A stretch of 55,300 bases of DNA from an uncultured Prevotella sp. GTDB lineage: Bacteria > Bacteroidota > Bacteroidia > Bacteroidales > Bacteroidaceae. A program made the position numbers and the translations under genes. The notes beneath the pieces were generated by a model. It saw only the letters and a program-made list of their open reading frames with translations, did not search any database and was not told where the DNA came from. The stretch covers positions 20,082 to 75,381 of the forward strand of contig CAJOIW010000010.1 of NCBI GenBank assembly GCA_905234845.1. The letters run 5' to 3'. Every line of letters starts with the position of its first letter. The first letter of the stretch is position 1. Positions 44,659-53,000 of the stretch are shown here, one piece after another.

Positions 44659-44690
44659 TTTGGTTTTTCGCTCACTTAATCGTACCTTTG
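44659..44690 (+). promoter_or_regulatory. Promoter module B of the DUF5686 gene, near-leaderless
   Basis: TTTG (44659-44662), 20 bp, TACCTTTG (44683-44690); 36 bp nearly identical to the aspS promoter. Only 6 bp separate it from ATG 44697, so the mRNA should have little or no leader. Confidence 0.75.
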
Positions 44691-44696
44691 CAGCCG

Positions 44697-47255
44697 ATGA
44701 CAAGATTTAGTCTGATTTTATGGGGTTTGTTGGTGCTGCCGATGGCAGCGTGGGCACAGTTGACGGGCGAGGTGGTCGACGACGACGGGCTGCCCATTGC
44801 CTATGCGAGTGCGCGATATAAAGGTCATGGGGTGGCTGCGTCGGCAGATGCCTCGGGGGTGTTTGTGATTGCCCGCCATGAGGGTCGCACGCTGACGGTG
44901 AGCGCCCTGGGCTTTCGTAATCAAACGATAAAGATTGATGCGAATACGCCTAAGCGGTTGAGGATAGTGCTGAAGGACGACTCGCGTAAGCTGGGCGAGG
45001 TGGTTGTGAAATCGAAAAAGGGGAGATATAAGCGTAAGGACAATCCTGCTGTTGAGCTGATGAGGCGTGTGATTGCCGCGAAGAAGCGTACCGACCTGTC
45101 TAACCACGACTTTTTTCGCTATCGGAAATATCAGAAGATGTCGCTCTCGCTGAACGGCATTACGAGGGAGGGGCTCGGAGAGGGTATTTTCAGAAGACAG
45201 CCCTGGCTGGTGGACCGTGTGGAGGAGAATCCGTTGTCGCCAGGGAGGTTTATCCTGCCGACGACGGTCGACGAAACGATGAGCGAGGTTATCTGGCGCA
45301 AGAGTCCGAGGGCTGAGAAGACTATCGTCGAGGGTGAGCGTAGCGAGGGCATCAACAAGGTGATTCAGACGGGCGAGGTGGTGAACACGATGCTCAAGGA
45401 GATTTTCACGGATGTTGACATCTACGACAACCATGTGCGCCTGTTGCAATATCCCTTCACGAGTCCGATTGGCGACGGCGCTCTCTCGTTCTACCGCTAC
45501 TATATTGAGGATACGGTCTACGTGGACCGCGACCTCTGCTATCATTTGCAATTCACGCCAAATAATCAGCAGGACTTCGGCTTTCGTGGCGAGCTGTATG
45601 TCGTGGCAGACTCTACGCTGCACGTGAAACGCTGTGCGATGACGCTGCCAAAGAGCTCTGACGTGAACTTTGTCGACAACATGCGTGTGGTGCAGGAGTT
45701 CTCTCAGTTGGACAATGGTGAGTGGGTGCTGACGACCGACGACATGATGGTGGAGCTAAAGTTGACCGACTTTTTCACGCAGGCGTTTGTGTCGAGGAAG
45801 ACGCGGTTGTCCGACTATGACTTCTCGCCGATTCCCGACAAGCTGTTCAAGGGTAAGGCTAAGCGCAGGGTTGAGCCCGACGCGCAGATTCGCGACGACA
45901 GCTATTGGGCGGAACAACGGCCCGAGGGATTGTCGAAGAATGAGGCTTCGATGGGCGACTTCATCCATCGCATGCAACAGTCAAAGGGCTATAAGTGGCT
46001 TCTTGCCGGTTTGCGCCTGCTCGTTGAGAATTATGTTGAGACGGGTAGCAAGGAAACGAAAAGCAAGTTTGACATTGGACCGGTGAACACTTTTGTCTCA
46101 AGCAATTTTGTTGACAATTTAAGATTTCGCATGGGTGGACGTACGACGGCTCATCTTAACAATCGCTGGTTCTGGAATGGCTATTACGCTTACGGAACGC
46201 GTTCGCAACGGCATTATTATGGCTCGGAGCTAACCTATAGCTTTAATGCGAAGAAGAACCAGCCGTTTGAGTACCCGCAGCGCAGCATCACGTTTGAGTC
46301 GTCGAACGATGTGATGGCACCGTCGGACAAGTATATCATCCACAATAAGGACAATGCCTTCATGGCTTTCAAAACGCAGAAGGTGGAGCAGATGTATTTC
46401 TACAACCGGCAGAAGCTGAGTCTCGTCTATGAGACCGACTGGGGGTTTAGCGTTCAGACGTCTGTGAAAGCTGAGAGCAACCGCCCGACGGGCGACCTTT
46501 GGTTCTATCGGATGGAGGGCTCTGCACGTTATGCCGAAGAGCCGCTCTTCAAGAAGATTCGCACTACGGAGCTGAAGCTTGGATTGCGCTATTGTCCGAA
46601 TCAGACTTTTGTGAACACGAAGCAGATGCGCTTGCCGGTTAATCTGGACTCGCCAGACTTCACCATGAGTCATACCTTCGGACTGCGGAACGTGCTTGGC
46701 GGACAGTATCGGCTCAACTTGACGGAACTGGGTGTATATAAACGGCAATGGCTCGGCTCGTGGGGCTATGTCAACCTCTATGCCAACGTAGCCGCGCAAT
46801 GGGAGAAGGTGCCATTCCCGTTACTCATCATGCCGCCGACAAACCTCTCCTACTTTGAGCACGAGAATACGTTCAACATGCTTCGCAATATGGAATTCCT
46901 GAACGACCGTTATGCTTTCTGCAGCGTGGCGTGGGACTTGAATGGTAAGCTTCTCAACCGTATGCCGCTCATCAGGAAACTGAAATGGCGTGAATACGTG
47001 GCATTCAAAGCCATGTGGGGTAAGCTGACTGACAAGAATAATCCGCTGCTTGAGCAGAACAACAGCGACGATATGCTCATGCAACTGCCCGAGTGTACTC
47101 ATGTGATGGGCTCACAACCCTATATGGAGTGTGTCGTGGGTGTGCATAACATTCTCAATTTCTTCGCCGTCGATTATGTGCATAGGCTCAACTACAATGA
47201 TTTACCCCATACTAAGAAACACGGCATTAGGTTCGGATTCTCAATGACGTTCTAA
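44697..47255 (+). CDS. DUF5686 outer-membrane protein with carboxypeptidase-like N-domain
   Basis: 852 residues: signal peptide (MTRFSLILWGLLVLPMAAWA), a CarboxypepD_reg-like domain (about 22-100; LTGEVVDDDGLPIAYASARY, VSALGFRNQTIKID, LGEVVVKSKKGRYKRKDNPA), then a DUF5686 body with amphipathic strands and an aromatic C-terminal end GIRFGFSMTF typical of outer-membrane barrels. Function unknown; TonB-receptor-like N-domain without a plug. ATG 44697 is fixed by the promoter. The TamL-like gene follows after 2 bp, suggesting joint envelope work. Confidence 0.85.
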   Translation: MTRFSLILWGLLVLPMAAWAQLTGEVVDDDGLPIAYASARYKGHGVAASADASGVFVIARHEGRTLTVSALGFRNQTIKIDANTPKRLRIVLKDDSRKLGEVVVKSKKGRYKRKDNPAVELMRRVIAAKKRTDLSNHDFFRYRKYQKMSLSLNGITREGLGEGIFRRQPWLVDRVEENPLSPGRFILPTTVDETMSEVIWRKSPRAEKTIVEGERSEGINKVIQTGEVVNTMLKEIFTDVDIYDNHVRLLQYPFTSPIGDGALSFYRYYIEDTVYVDRDLCYHLQFTPNNQQDFGFRGELYVVADSTLHVKRCAMTLPKSSDVNFVDNMRVVQEFSQLDNGEWVLTTDDMMVELKLTDFFTQAFVSRKTRLSDYDFSPIPDKLFKGKAKRRVEPDAQIRDDSYWAEQRPEGLSKNEASMGDFIHRMQQSKGYKWLLAGLRLLVENYVETGSKETKSKFDIGPVNTFVSSNFVDNLRFRMGGRTTAHLNNRWFWNGYYAYGTRSQRHYYGSELTYSFNAKKNQPFEYPQRSITFESSNDVMAPSDKYIIHNKDNAFMAFKTQKVEQMYFYNRQKLSLVYETDWGFSVQTSVKAESNRPTGDLWFYRMEGSARYAEEPLFKKIRTTELKLGLRYCPNQTFVNTKQMRLPVNLDSPDFTMSHTFGLRNVLGGQYRLNLTELGVYKRQWLGSWGYVNLYANVAAQWEKVPFPLLIMPPTNLSYFEHENTFNMLRNMEFLNDRYAFCSVAWDLNGKLLNRMPLIRKLKWREYVAFKAMWGKLTDKNNPLLEQNNSDDMLMQLPECTHVMGSQPYMECVVGVHNILNFFAVDYVHRLNYNDLPHTKKHGIRFGFSMTF

Positions 47256-47257
47256 AA

Positions 47258-49447
47258 GTGAATAAGTATAGTATCATCGGATGTTTGCTCCTGCTTGTCG
47301 GTTGTTCGCCTACGAGACTGGTGCCTGAGGGGAGCTACATGCTCTCGGGCGTGGAGGTGAAAAGCCGCGAGAAGGGCTTTGATGATACGGGTATGGAGAC
47401 ATACGTGCGACAACGTGGTAACTCGCGTTGGTTCTCTGCGTTGAAAATCCCTCTTGGTTTCTATTCTCTCGCAGGAAGAGATACCACTCGCTGGATAAAC
47501 CGTACCTTGCGACATGCTGGAGAGCCTCCTATCCTTTACGATGCGGAGCTGGCCCGACTGTCGAAAGACGACCTCGAGCAGGCTATGAGAAACAAAGGAT
47601 GGCTTAATGCCAAGGCTGAGCTGCGCACCAAGACAAAAGGTAAACGCATCTGGGCTTCCTACGAACTGTATCCAGGGCTGTCGTACACTATTGGCGACAT
47701 CAGATACACGATAGCCGATAGTGCTGTTGATTCAATCTTGACGGGGAAGGCTCATTGCGAGGTCCCCGCATCACTAAAAGACCAGAAACGGCTGTTGTCA
47801 GGCGACCGCTTTTCGGTGGAGGCTTTGGAGAGAGAACGAAAGCGTATCGTGACGCTACTTACCGCCAATGGCTTCTATCTGTTTCATAAGGATTATGTCT
47901 CTTTCACCGCCGACACGATGGCAGGAAAGCAAGACGTCAATCTGACGGTGCAAATAAGAGGTGACCATCATCGCCGTTACCGAATAAGGCATGTCAACTT
48001 CCAAACCACCGATGACGGGAATATCAATTTGCGTCAGCGAGTGCTTGAGGAGAACACGGCCATTACAGAGGGCAACTGGTATAGTGCCGCCGATTTACAG
48101 AAGACCTATAATAACTTTGCCCGCTTGCAAGCAGTCAGATACACCAGCATACGATTTAAGGAGGTCGAAGACCAGCCTCTTTTAGATTGTGACGTCCAAG
48201 TAAGTACCAATAAACAGCGCACCATCTCCTTCCAGCCCGAGGGTACCAACACCGCTGGTAACCTCGGTGCGGCAGCAACACTGACCTACGAGAACCGGAA
48301 CCTCTTCAAGGGCAGCGAATTGCTGACCGTGCAAGCGCGTGCCGCCTTCGAAGCTATCACAGGGCTTGAAGGCTACCAGAACGAAGACTATGAGGAATAT
48401 GGCATCGAGACAAAACTCACCTTTCCACATTTCCTCGGACTCATGTCAAAAGAATTCAAACGACGGAGCACGGCCACAACGGAGTTCTCACTCAGTTATA
48501 ACATGCAGGACCGTCCAGAGTTTCATCGTCGCCTGCTACGCGCGGCATGGCGCTACCGGTGGACCGTGCCCGCACGACGGACGTCGTTCCGCTTTGACCT
48601 GCTCGACATGAACTACGTCTATATGCCATGGATTTCACAAACCTTCAAGGAAGATTATCTGGACAACACCACCAGCCGTAATGCCATCCTGCGGTATAAC
48701 TATGAAGACCTCTTCATCATGAAGACCGGTTTCGGCTTGAGTTACTCACAAGCCAATCACTCTCTTCGGGCAAATATTGAGACTGCAGGTAATCTGTTGG
48801 CCCTTACCTCACACATTGCCAAAGCAAAGTATAACGATAACGGACAACGGACGCTTTTTAACATCGCCTATGCACAATACGCTAAGCTTGATTTCGACTA
48901 TGTACATTTAATCAGCTTCGATACCCACAACTCCCTTGCGTTTCATTCTGGCTTCGGCATAGCCGTTCCATATGGGAATAGCAGGATACTGCCTTTTGAG
49001 AAACGCTATTTCTCAGGAGGGGCAAACTCGGTGAGAGGTTGGGACGTACGCTCACTCGGACCAGGAAAATTCAAAGGTACCGATGGGCGCATCGACTTTA
49101 TCAACCAAACCGGTGATATCAAGCTCGACCTCAATGCCGAGTTCCGTACATGGCTCTTCTGGAAAATCAACGCGGCGGCTTTTGTCGATGCAGGAAATAT
49201 CTGGACAATCCATCAGTATGACGACCAGCCAGGCGGTCAGTTCCAGTTCGATAACTTTTTCAAGCAAATCGCGATGGCGTATGGCATCGGCTTAAGGCTT
49301 AATTTCGACTATTTTATTATCCGTCTCGATGCGGCCATGAAAGCTCACAACCCCGCAGGAGCTGACAGTCACGAGCGTTTTGCACTCATTCATCCCAAAT
49401 ACTCCCGTGACTTCGCTTTCCACTTCGCCGTAGGATTGCCATTCTAA
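47258..49447 (+). CDS. tamL: BamA/TamA-family outer-membrane lipoprotein (TamL-like)
   Basis: 729 residues starting at GTG 47258, 2 bp after the preceding stop. The N-terminus MNKYSIIGCLLLLVGCSPTR has a lipobox (LLVGC), so the protein is lipidated, as in the TamL group of Bacteroidota. POTRA-like domains cover about 100-330 (ELYPGLSYTIGDIRYTI, HHRRYRIRHVNFQTTDDGNI), then a 16-strand Omp85 barrel with the L6 motif FSGGANSVRGWDVRSLGPG and the final strand DFAFHFAVGLPF. It probably assembles outer-membrane or surface proteins with an inner-membrane TamB partner not in this window. Confidence 0.87.
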   Translation: MNKYSIIGCLLLLVGCSPTRLVPEGSYMLSGVEVKSREKGFDDTGMETYVRQRGNSRWFSALKIPLGFYSLAGRDTTRWINRTLRHAGEPPILYDAELARLSKDDLEQAMRNKGWLNAKAELRTKTKGKRIWASYELYPGLSYTIGDIRYTIADSAVDSILTGKAHCEVPASLKDQKRLLSGDRFSVEALERERKRIVTLLTANGFYLFHKDYVSFTADTMAGKQDVNLTVQIRGDHHRRYRIRHVNFQTTDDGNINLRQRVLEENTAITEGNWYSAADLQKTYNNFARLQAVRYTSIRFKEVEDQPLLDCDVQVSTNKQRTISFQPEGTNTAGNLGAAATLTYENRNLFKGSELLTVQARAAFEAITGLEGYQNEDYEEYGIETKLTFPHFLGLMSKEFKRRSTATTEFSLSYNMQDRPEFHRRLLRAAWRYRWTVPARRTSFRFDLLDMNYVYMPWISQTFKEDYLDNTTSRNAILRYNYEDLFIMKTGFGLSYSQANHSLRANIETAGNLLALTSHIAKAKYNDNGQRTLFNIAYAQYAKLDFDYVHLISFDTHNSLAFHSGFGIAVPYGNSRILPFEKRYFSGGANSVRGWDVRSLGPGKFKGTDGRIDFINQTGDIKLDLNAEFRTWLFWKINAAAFVDAGNIWTIHQYDDQPGGQFQFDNFFKQIAMAYGIGLRLNFDYFIIRLDAAMKAHNPAGADSHERFALIHPKYSRDFAFHFAVGLPF

Positions 49448-49467
49448 AAATCACTCCCCATCCTTTT

Positions 49468-49895
49468 TATAAAAATATATTGGTGTCCGCTAAAATTTAA
49501 ACTTGTTAGCCCGGATGTCCTATAGACAAAAGGGATTATATCTGACTCAGCAAACGAGGCTTGTAAAGGCGGCCTGCAAGGCCATCTTCACCCAGCCCAG
49601 AGCACCGCTCTGGGTAAGGGGAACGGATGACATTCGCCCTGAAAGGGCAAAAGCGTTGAGAGTAAATGCTTTTGCCCTTACTGGGCTCACCCAGGGCGTT
49701 GCCCTGGGCTATGGGTTGTTGGCCTTGCAGGCTGTTTTTTACCGGACAGCAATAATAAAAATATTATTGTCCGGTAAAGTTCAGAGCGATTCCTTTGTAG
49801 CCCTGTATTTATGATGTGTTAGATATATTTATGTTATCAGGGGCTTATATTAGTGCCGAAGGCACTTTTAGCGGACAGCAATATAAAAATATATT
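49468..49895. mobile_element. Non-autonomous element (MITE-like) with inverted ends and 14-bp flanking repeat
   Basis: Ends GGTGTCCGCTAAAA (49482) and TTTTAGCGGACAGCAA (49866-49881) are inverted copies, and TATAAAAATATATT flanks both sides (49468-49481, 49882-49895) as an apparent target duplication. Within, ACCGGACA...TATTATTGTCCGGT (about 49740-49776) looks like two further inner ends back to back. The left part (about 49567-49735) carries the same palindromic modules as 41038-41369 (GCCCTGAAAGGGCAAAAGC, GCTTTTGCCCTTACTGGGC, AGGGCGTTGCCCTGGG). No transposase ORF. The first 58 bp recur at 55209. This fills the 544-bp gap between the TamL-like gene and the next promoter. Confidence 0.7.
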
Positions 49896-49955
49896 CTCAT
49901 TGTCAAACTATTCATGATAAATTCATGAAAAATTTGTGATAATTTGTGTTTTTTC

Positions 49956-49986
49956 TTCGCATACTCAAAATTTTGCACTACCTTTG
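49956..49986 (+). promoter_or_regulatory. Promoter module A of the nucleotidyltransferase gene, near-leaderless
   Basis: TTCGCATACTCAA (49956-49968), ATTTTGCACTACCTTTG (49970-49986). The -7 box TACCTTTG (49979-49986) ends 5 bp before ATG 49992, so the mRNA should start at the codon. It rules out the longer reading from 49944. Confidence 0.72.
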
Positions 49987-49991
49987 CAGTG

Positions 49992-50774
49992 ATGAAACAG
50001 GCAATGGTTTTCGCAGCAGGCTTGGGCACCCGTCTGAAACCTCTTACCGACACGATGCCAAAAGCATTGGTTAGGGTAGGGGACAAACCGCTTCTCGAAC
50101 ACGTTATCATCAAGTTGAAGAAGGCTGGATTTGAGCGAATCGTAGTCAACGTACACCATTTTGCCGACCAGATTATCGATTTTCTTCAAAACAACCACAA
50201 TTTCGGGATTGACATCATTATCTCCGACGAGCGTGAGGCTCTCCTTGAAACTGGTGGAGGCATCAAGAAGGCAGCATGCTTTTTCGACCCATCTTCCCCA
50301 ATCCTCATCCATAACGTCGACATTCTCAGCAATGTGAATCTTAGTGATTTCTACGAGCAGGCAAAAACATCAGATGCAATGCTGCTCGTCAGCCAGCGAA
50401 AAACTAAGCGTTATCTCATCTTCCATGATGACATGCGCCTTGCCGGATGGATTAACACCGAGACAGGCGAGGTAAAGCCCAACAACCCACTCCCAACCCC
50501 TCCCCAAGGGAGGGGAGTTGTGTGCAGTCGGAGTCCCTCTCCTTCGGGGAGGTCAGGAGGGGTTCTTTTTGCCTTTAGTGGCATTCATGTTATTCATCCA
50601 CGTCTGCTACCATTGATGGAAGAGTTCCCCGACCGCTTCAGCATCATCGACTTCTATCTGAAAGTGTGTAAAGAGCACAATATCAAAGGACTCGTGGACA
50701 ACCATCTTCACCTGCTTGATGTAGGCAAACTTGACACCCTCCACGAGGCAGAACAGTTTTTATCAACGATATAA
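49992..50774 (+). CDS. Sugar-phosphate nucleotidyltransferase (MurU/RmlA-like) with in-frame repeat
   Basis: 260 residues: [20 protein letters not shown] then [20 protein letters not shown] (nucleotide loop), [43 protein letters not shown] with the metal-binding Asp, and [19 protein letters not shown]. Such single-domain enzymes activate sugar-1-phosphates (for example N-acetylmuramate-1-P or heptose-1-P); the substrate is open. Residues about 165-192 ([20 protein letters not shown]) are translated C/G-rich repeat between GEVKP and FAFSGIHVI. guaA follows 2 bp later. Confidence 0.87.
   Translation: MKQAMVFAAGLGTRLKPLTDTMPKALVRVGDKPLLEHVIIKLKKAGFERIVVNVHHFADQIIDFLQNNHNFGIDIIISDEREALLETGGGIKKAACFFDPSSPILIHNVDILSNVNLSDFYEQAKTSDAMLLVSQRKTKRYLIFHDDMRLAGWINTETGEVKPNNPLPTPPQGRGVVCSRSPSPSGRSGGVLFAFSGIHVIHPRLLPLMEEFPDRFSIIDFYLKVCKEHNIKGLVDNHLHLLDVGKLDTLHEAEQFLSTI
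50490..50564 (+). repeat. C/G-rich hairpin repeat inserted in frame in the nucleotidyltransferase gene
   Basis: Left arm 50490-50515 (CCCAACCCCTCCCCAAGGGA) and right arm 50535-50564 (CCCTCTCCTTCGGGGAGG then TCAGGAGGGGTT) are inverted copies around a 19-bp spacer. Same layout as the copy in uvrA but with a different spacer. Read through without stop. Confidence 0.75.
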
Positions 50775-50776
50775 TT

Positions 50777-52351
50777 ATGCAACAAAAAATCATCATCCTC
50801 GATTTCGGGTCACAAACCACACAACTCATTGGCCGTCGTGTGCGTGAGCTCGATACTTTTTGCGAAATACTTCCCTATAATAAGTTTCCCGCAGATGATG
50901 CGTCGGTCATTGGTGTCATTCTCAGCGGTTCGCCCTATTCGGTACACGATCCGGAGGCTTTCAAGGTCGACTTGTCTCAGTTTGTCGGTAAGGTTCCCGT
51001 GCTTGGCATTTGCTATGGAGCACAATTTATTTCCCACACCATGGGAGGAAAAGTTGAAAAGGCCGACAGTCGAGAATATGGGCGTGCTCATCTTGAATAT
51101 ATCGATACCGAGAACCCGCTATTTAAGGGTTTCGAGGCAAAGTCGCAAGTGTGGATGAGCCATGGCGATACCATCACTGCCATACCTGATGGATTTCATT
51201 GCATTGCATCGACTAAAGATGTGAAATATGCAGCATACTGGAACCCTCTACGTCAGGTAGAAGTCGGAGCAGGACTAGAAGCACCTCTTTTTGCCGTTCA
51301 GTTCCATCCCGAAGTCTTCCACACCCTTCAAGGTAAGCAACTCCTAAAGAATTTTGTTGTCGACATCTGCGGCTCACGTCAGGAGTGGAGCGCAGCGTCG
51401 TTTGTCGATACGACGGTGGCCGAATTGAAACAGCAGCTGGGTAATGATCGAGTAATCCTTGGACTCTCTGGTGGTGTCGACTCATCGGTTGCGGCCGTAT
51501 TGCTCAATCGTGCCATTGGCAATCATCTCACTTGTATCTTTGTCGACCATGGCATGCTCAGGAAAGACGAGTTCCACAACGTCATGCGTGATTACGAAAG
51601 CCTCGGGCTTCATGTCATCGGTGTCGATGCAAGCAACAAGTTCTTTGCCGACCTCAAAGGCATAACCGACCCTGAGCAAAAACGCAAAATCATTGGGCGC
51701 GACTTCGTTGAGGTGTTCAATGCCGAGGCTCGAAAAATCGAAGGAGCACGTTGGCTTGCGCAAGGGACCATCTACCCCGACCGTATTGAGAGTCTGAACA
51801 TCACGGGCAAGGTCATCAAGAGCCACCACAACGTAGGCGGACTTCCAGAGGAGATGCACCTCCAGCTTTGCGAACCGCTGAAATGGTTGTTCAAGGACGA
51901 AGTCCGGCGCGTAGGCCGTCAGCTCCAGATGCCCGAGCGGCTCGTCAATCGTCATCCCTTCCCTGGTCCCGGACTTGCCGTGCGCATCCTTGGCGACATT
52001 ACCCCTGAGCGTGTCCGTATCTTGCAAGAGGCCGACGACATCTACATCCGTGCCATGCGCGAATACATCTGTGAGGACGGTCGGCCACTCTATGACCACA
52101 TCTGGCAAGCCGGAGCCATACTGCTCTCCACCGTTCGTTCCGTTGGAGTGATGGGCGACGAACGCACCTACGAACACCCTGTAGCCCTACGTGCCGTTAC
52201 TTCGACCGACGCCATGACTGCCGACTGGGCCCACCTTCCCTATGACTTCATGGCTCGCGTCTCCAACGAAATCATAAACAAAGTTCGTGGTGTGAACCGC
52301 GTCTGCTACGACATCTCTTCCAAGCCACCCGCAACCATCGAGTGGGAATAG
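50777..52351 (+). CDS. guaA: GMP synthase (glutamine-hydrolysing)
   Basis: Converts XMP to GMP. 524 residues: glutaminase domain ([37 protein letters not shown] with catalytic Cys, [12 protein letters not shown] with His/Glu), ATP-pyrophosphatase domain ([17 protein letters not shown]), and the C-terminal dimer domain ([20 protein letters not shown], ending [15 protein letters not shown]). Starts 2 bp after the preceding gene. Confidence 0.97.
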   Translation: MQQKIIILDFGSQTTQLIGRRVRELDTFCEILPYNKFPADDASVIGVILSGSPYSVHDPEAFKVDLSQFVGKVPVLGICYGAQFISHTMGGKVEKADSREYGRAHLEYIDTENPLFKGFEAKSQVWMSHGDTITAIPDGFHCIASTKDVKYAAYWNPLRQVEVGAGLEAPLFAVQFHPEVFHTLQGKQLLKNFVVDICGSRQEWSAASFVDTTVAELKQQLGNDRVILGLSGGVDSSVAAVLLNRAIGNHLTCIFVDHGMLRKDEFHNVMRDYESLGLHVIGVDASNKFFADLKGITDPEQKRKIIGRDFVEVFNAEARKIEGARWLAQGTIYPDRIESLNITGKVIKSHHNVGGLPEEMHLQLCEPLKWLFKDEVRRVGRQLQMPERLVNRHPFPGPGLAVRILGDITPERVRILQEADDIYIRAMREYICEDGRPLYDHIWQAGAILLSTVRSVGVMGDERTYEHPVALRAVTSTDAMTADWAHLPYDFMARVSNEIINKVRGVNRVCYDISSKPPATIEWE

Positions 52352-52452
52352 AGAGAAGCAAAAGTTTTAATAAAGTATTAGTATAAATCATATCTATGAA
52401 AACAACAACGAACTATTTATTCCACCTGCATCAAATGGATGTATTTGGAGCA

Positions 52453-52869
52453 ATGAAGAAAGTAGTACTTACCCTCGTCTTGTGTCTGCCGGTATCGGTC
52501 ACATGCTATGCCGCTTCGCCCGACGACGGCAACCGCCTTTATGTCTTTACCAACACGACGAGCACGGCCTCGGCCTATTCGCTCGACGACATCGACAAAA
52601 TCACCTTCACCGACAACGCCGTGCAGGTGTGGCGTTCTAAGGCGGCCACCGACTATGTCTACGACCGCTTCCGCTTCATCACCTTCAACGACAAGGTTGT
52701 TCCCACAGCCATTGAACGGGTAGAGCAGGATGAGCCTTTGAATGTTGAAAAGTTGAACGCTGCCGAAGGCATCTACGACCTTCAAGGCCGTAAGCTCAAC
52801 AGCTTGCAGCACGGGCTGAACATCATTCGCATGAGCGACGGCACAACACGGAAGGTCATCGTGAAATAA
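52453..52869 (+). CDS. Small exported protein with Por-like C-terminus, unknown
   Basis: From ATG 52453, 138 residues with signal peptide MKKVVLTLVLCLPVSVTCYA; in-frame ATGs at 52396 and 52435 exist but place a hydrophilic stretch before it. Middle: NRLYVFTNTTSTASAYSLDD then IDKITFTDNAVQVW, a pattern shared with the N-terminus of the next protein. The end IYDLQGRKLNSLQHGLNIIR then KVIVK is the C-terminal domain form of Prevotella exported proteins. No enzyme motif. Confidence 0.7.
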   Translation: MKKVVLTLVLCLPVSVTCYAASPDDGNRLYVFTNTTSTASAYSLDDIDKITFTDNAVQVWRSKAATDYVYDRFRFITFNDKVVPTAIERVEQDEPLNVEKLNAAEGIYDLQGRKLNSLQHGLNIIRMSDGTTRKVIVK

Positions 52870-53000
52870 AAAAATCCCACATTTGTTATTCCTATCGCGA
52901 GAACTATCGTCCGCTAACTCCCATTAACTTCCGCCGACGTAATCGGCTAACTCCAGTTAACTCCCAGCAAGCGATGCTTGCGAAACTTAATAAAATAACT

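Noticed and set aside
52880..52985. Further 22-bp palindrome array before the FGE-fold gene
   Set aside because: GCCGA-N5-TCGGC, TAACTCCAGTTA and GCAAGCGATGCTTGC are palindromes, but their centres are 13.5 and 20.5 bp apart, so the fixed period is not met; recorded only as a cluster of inverted repeats.
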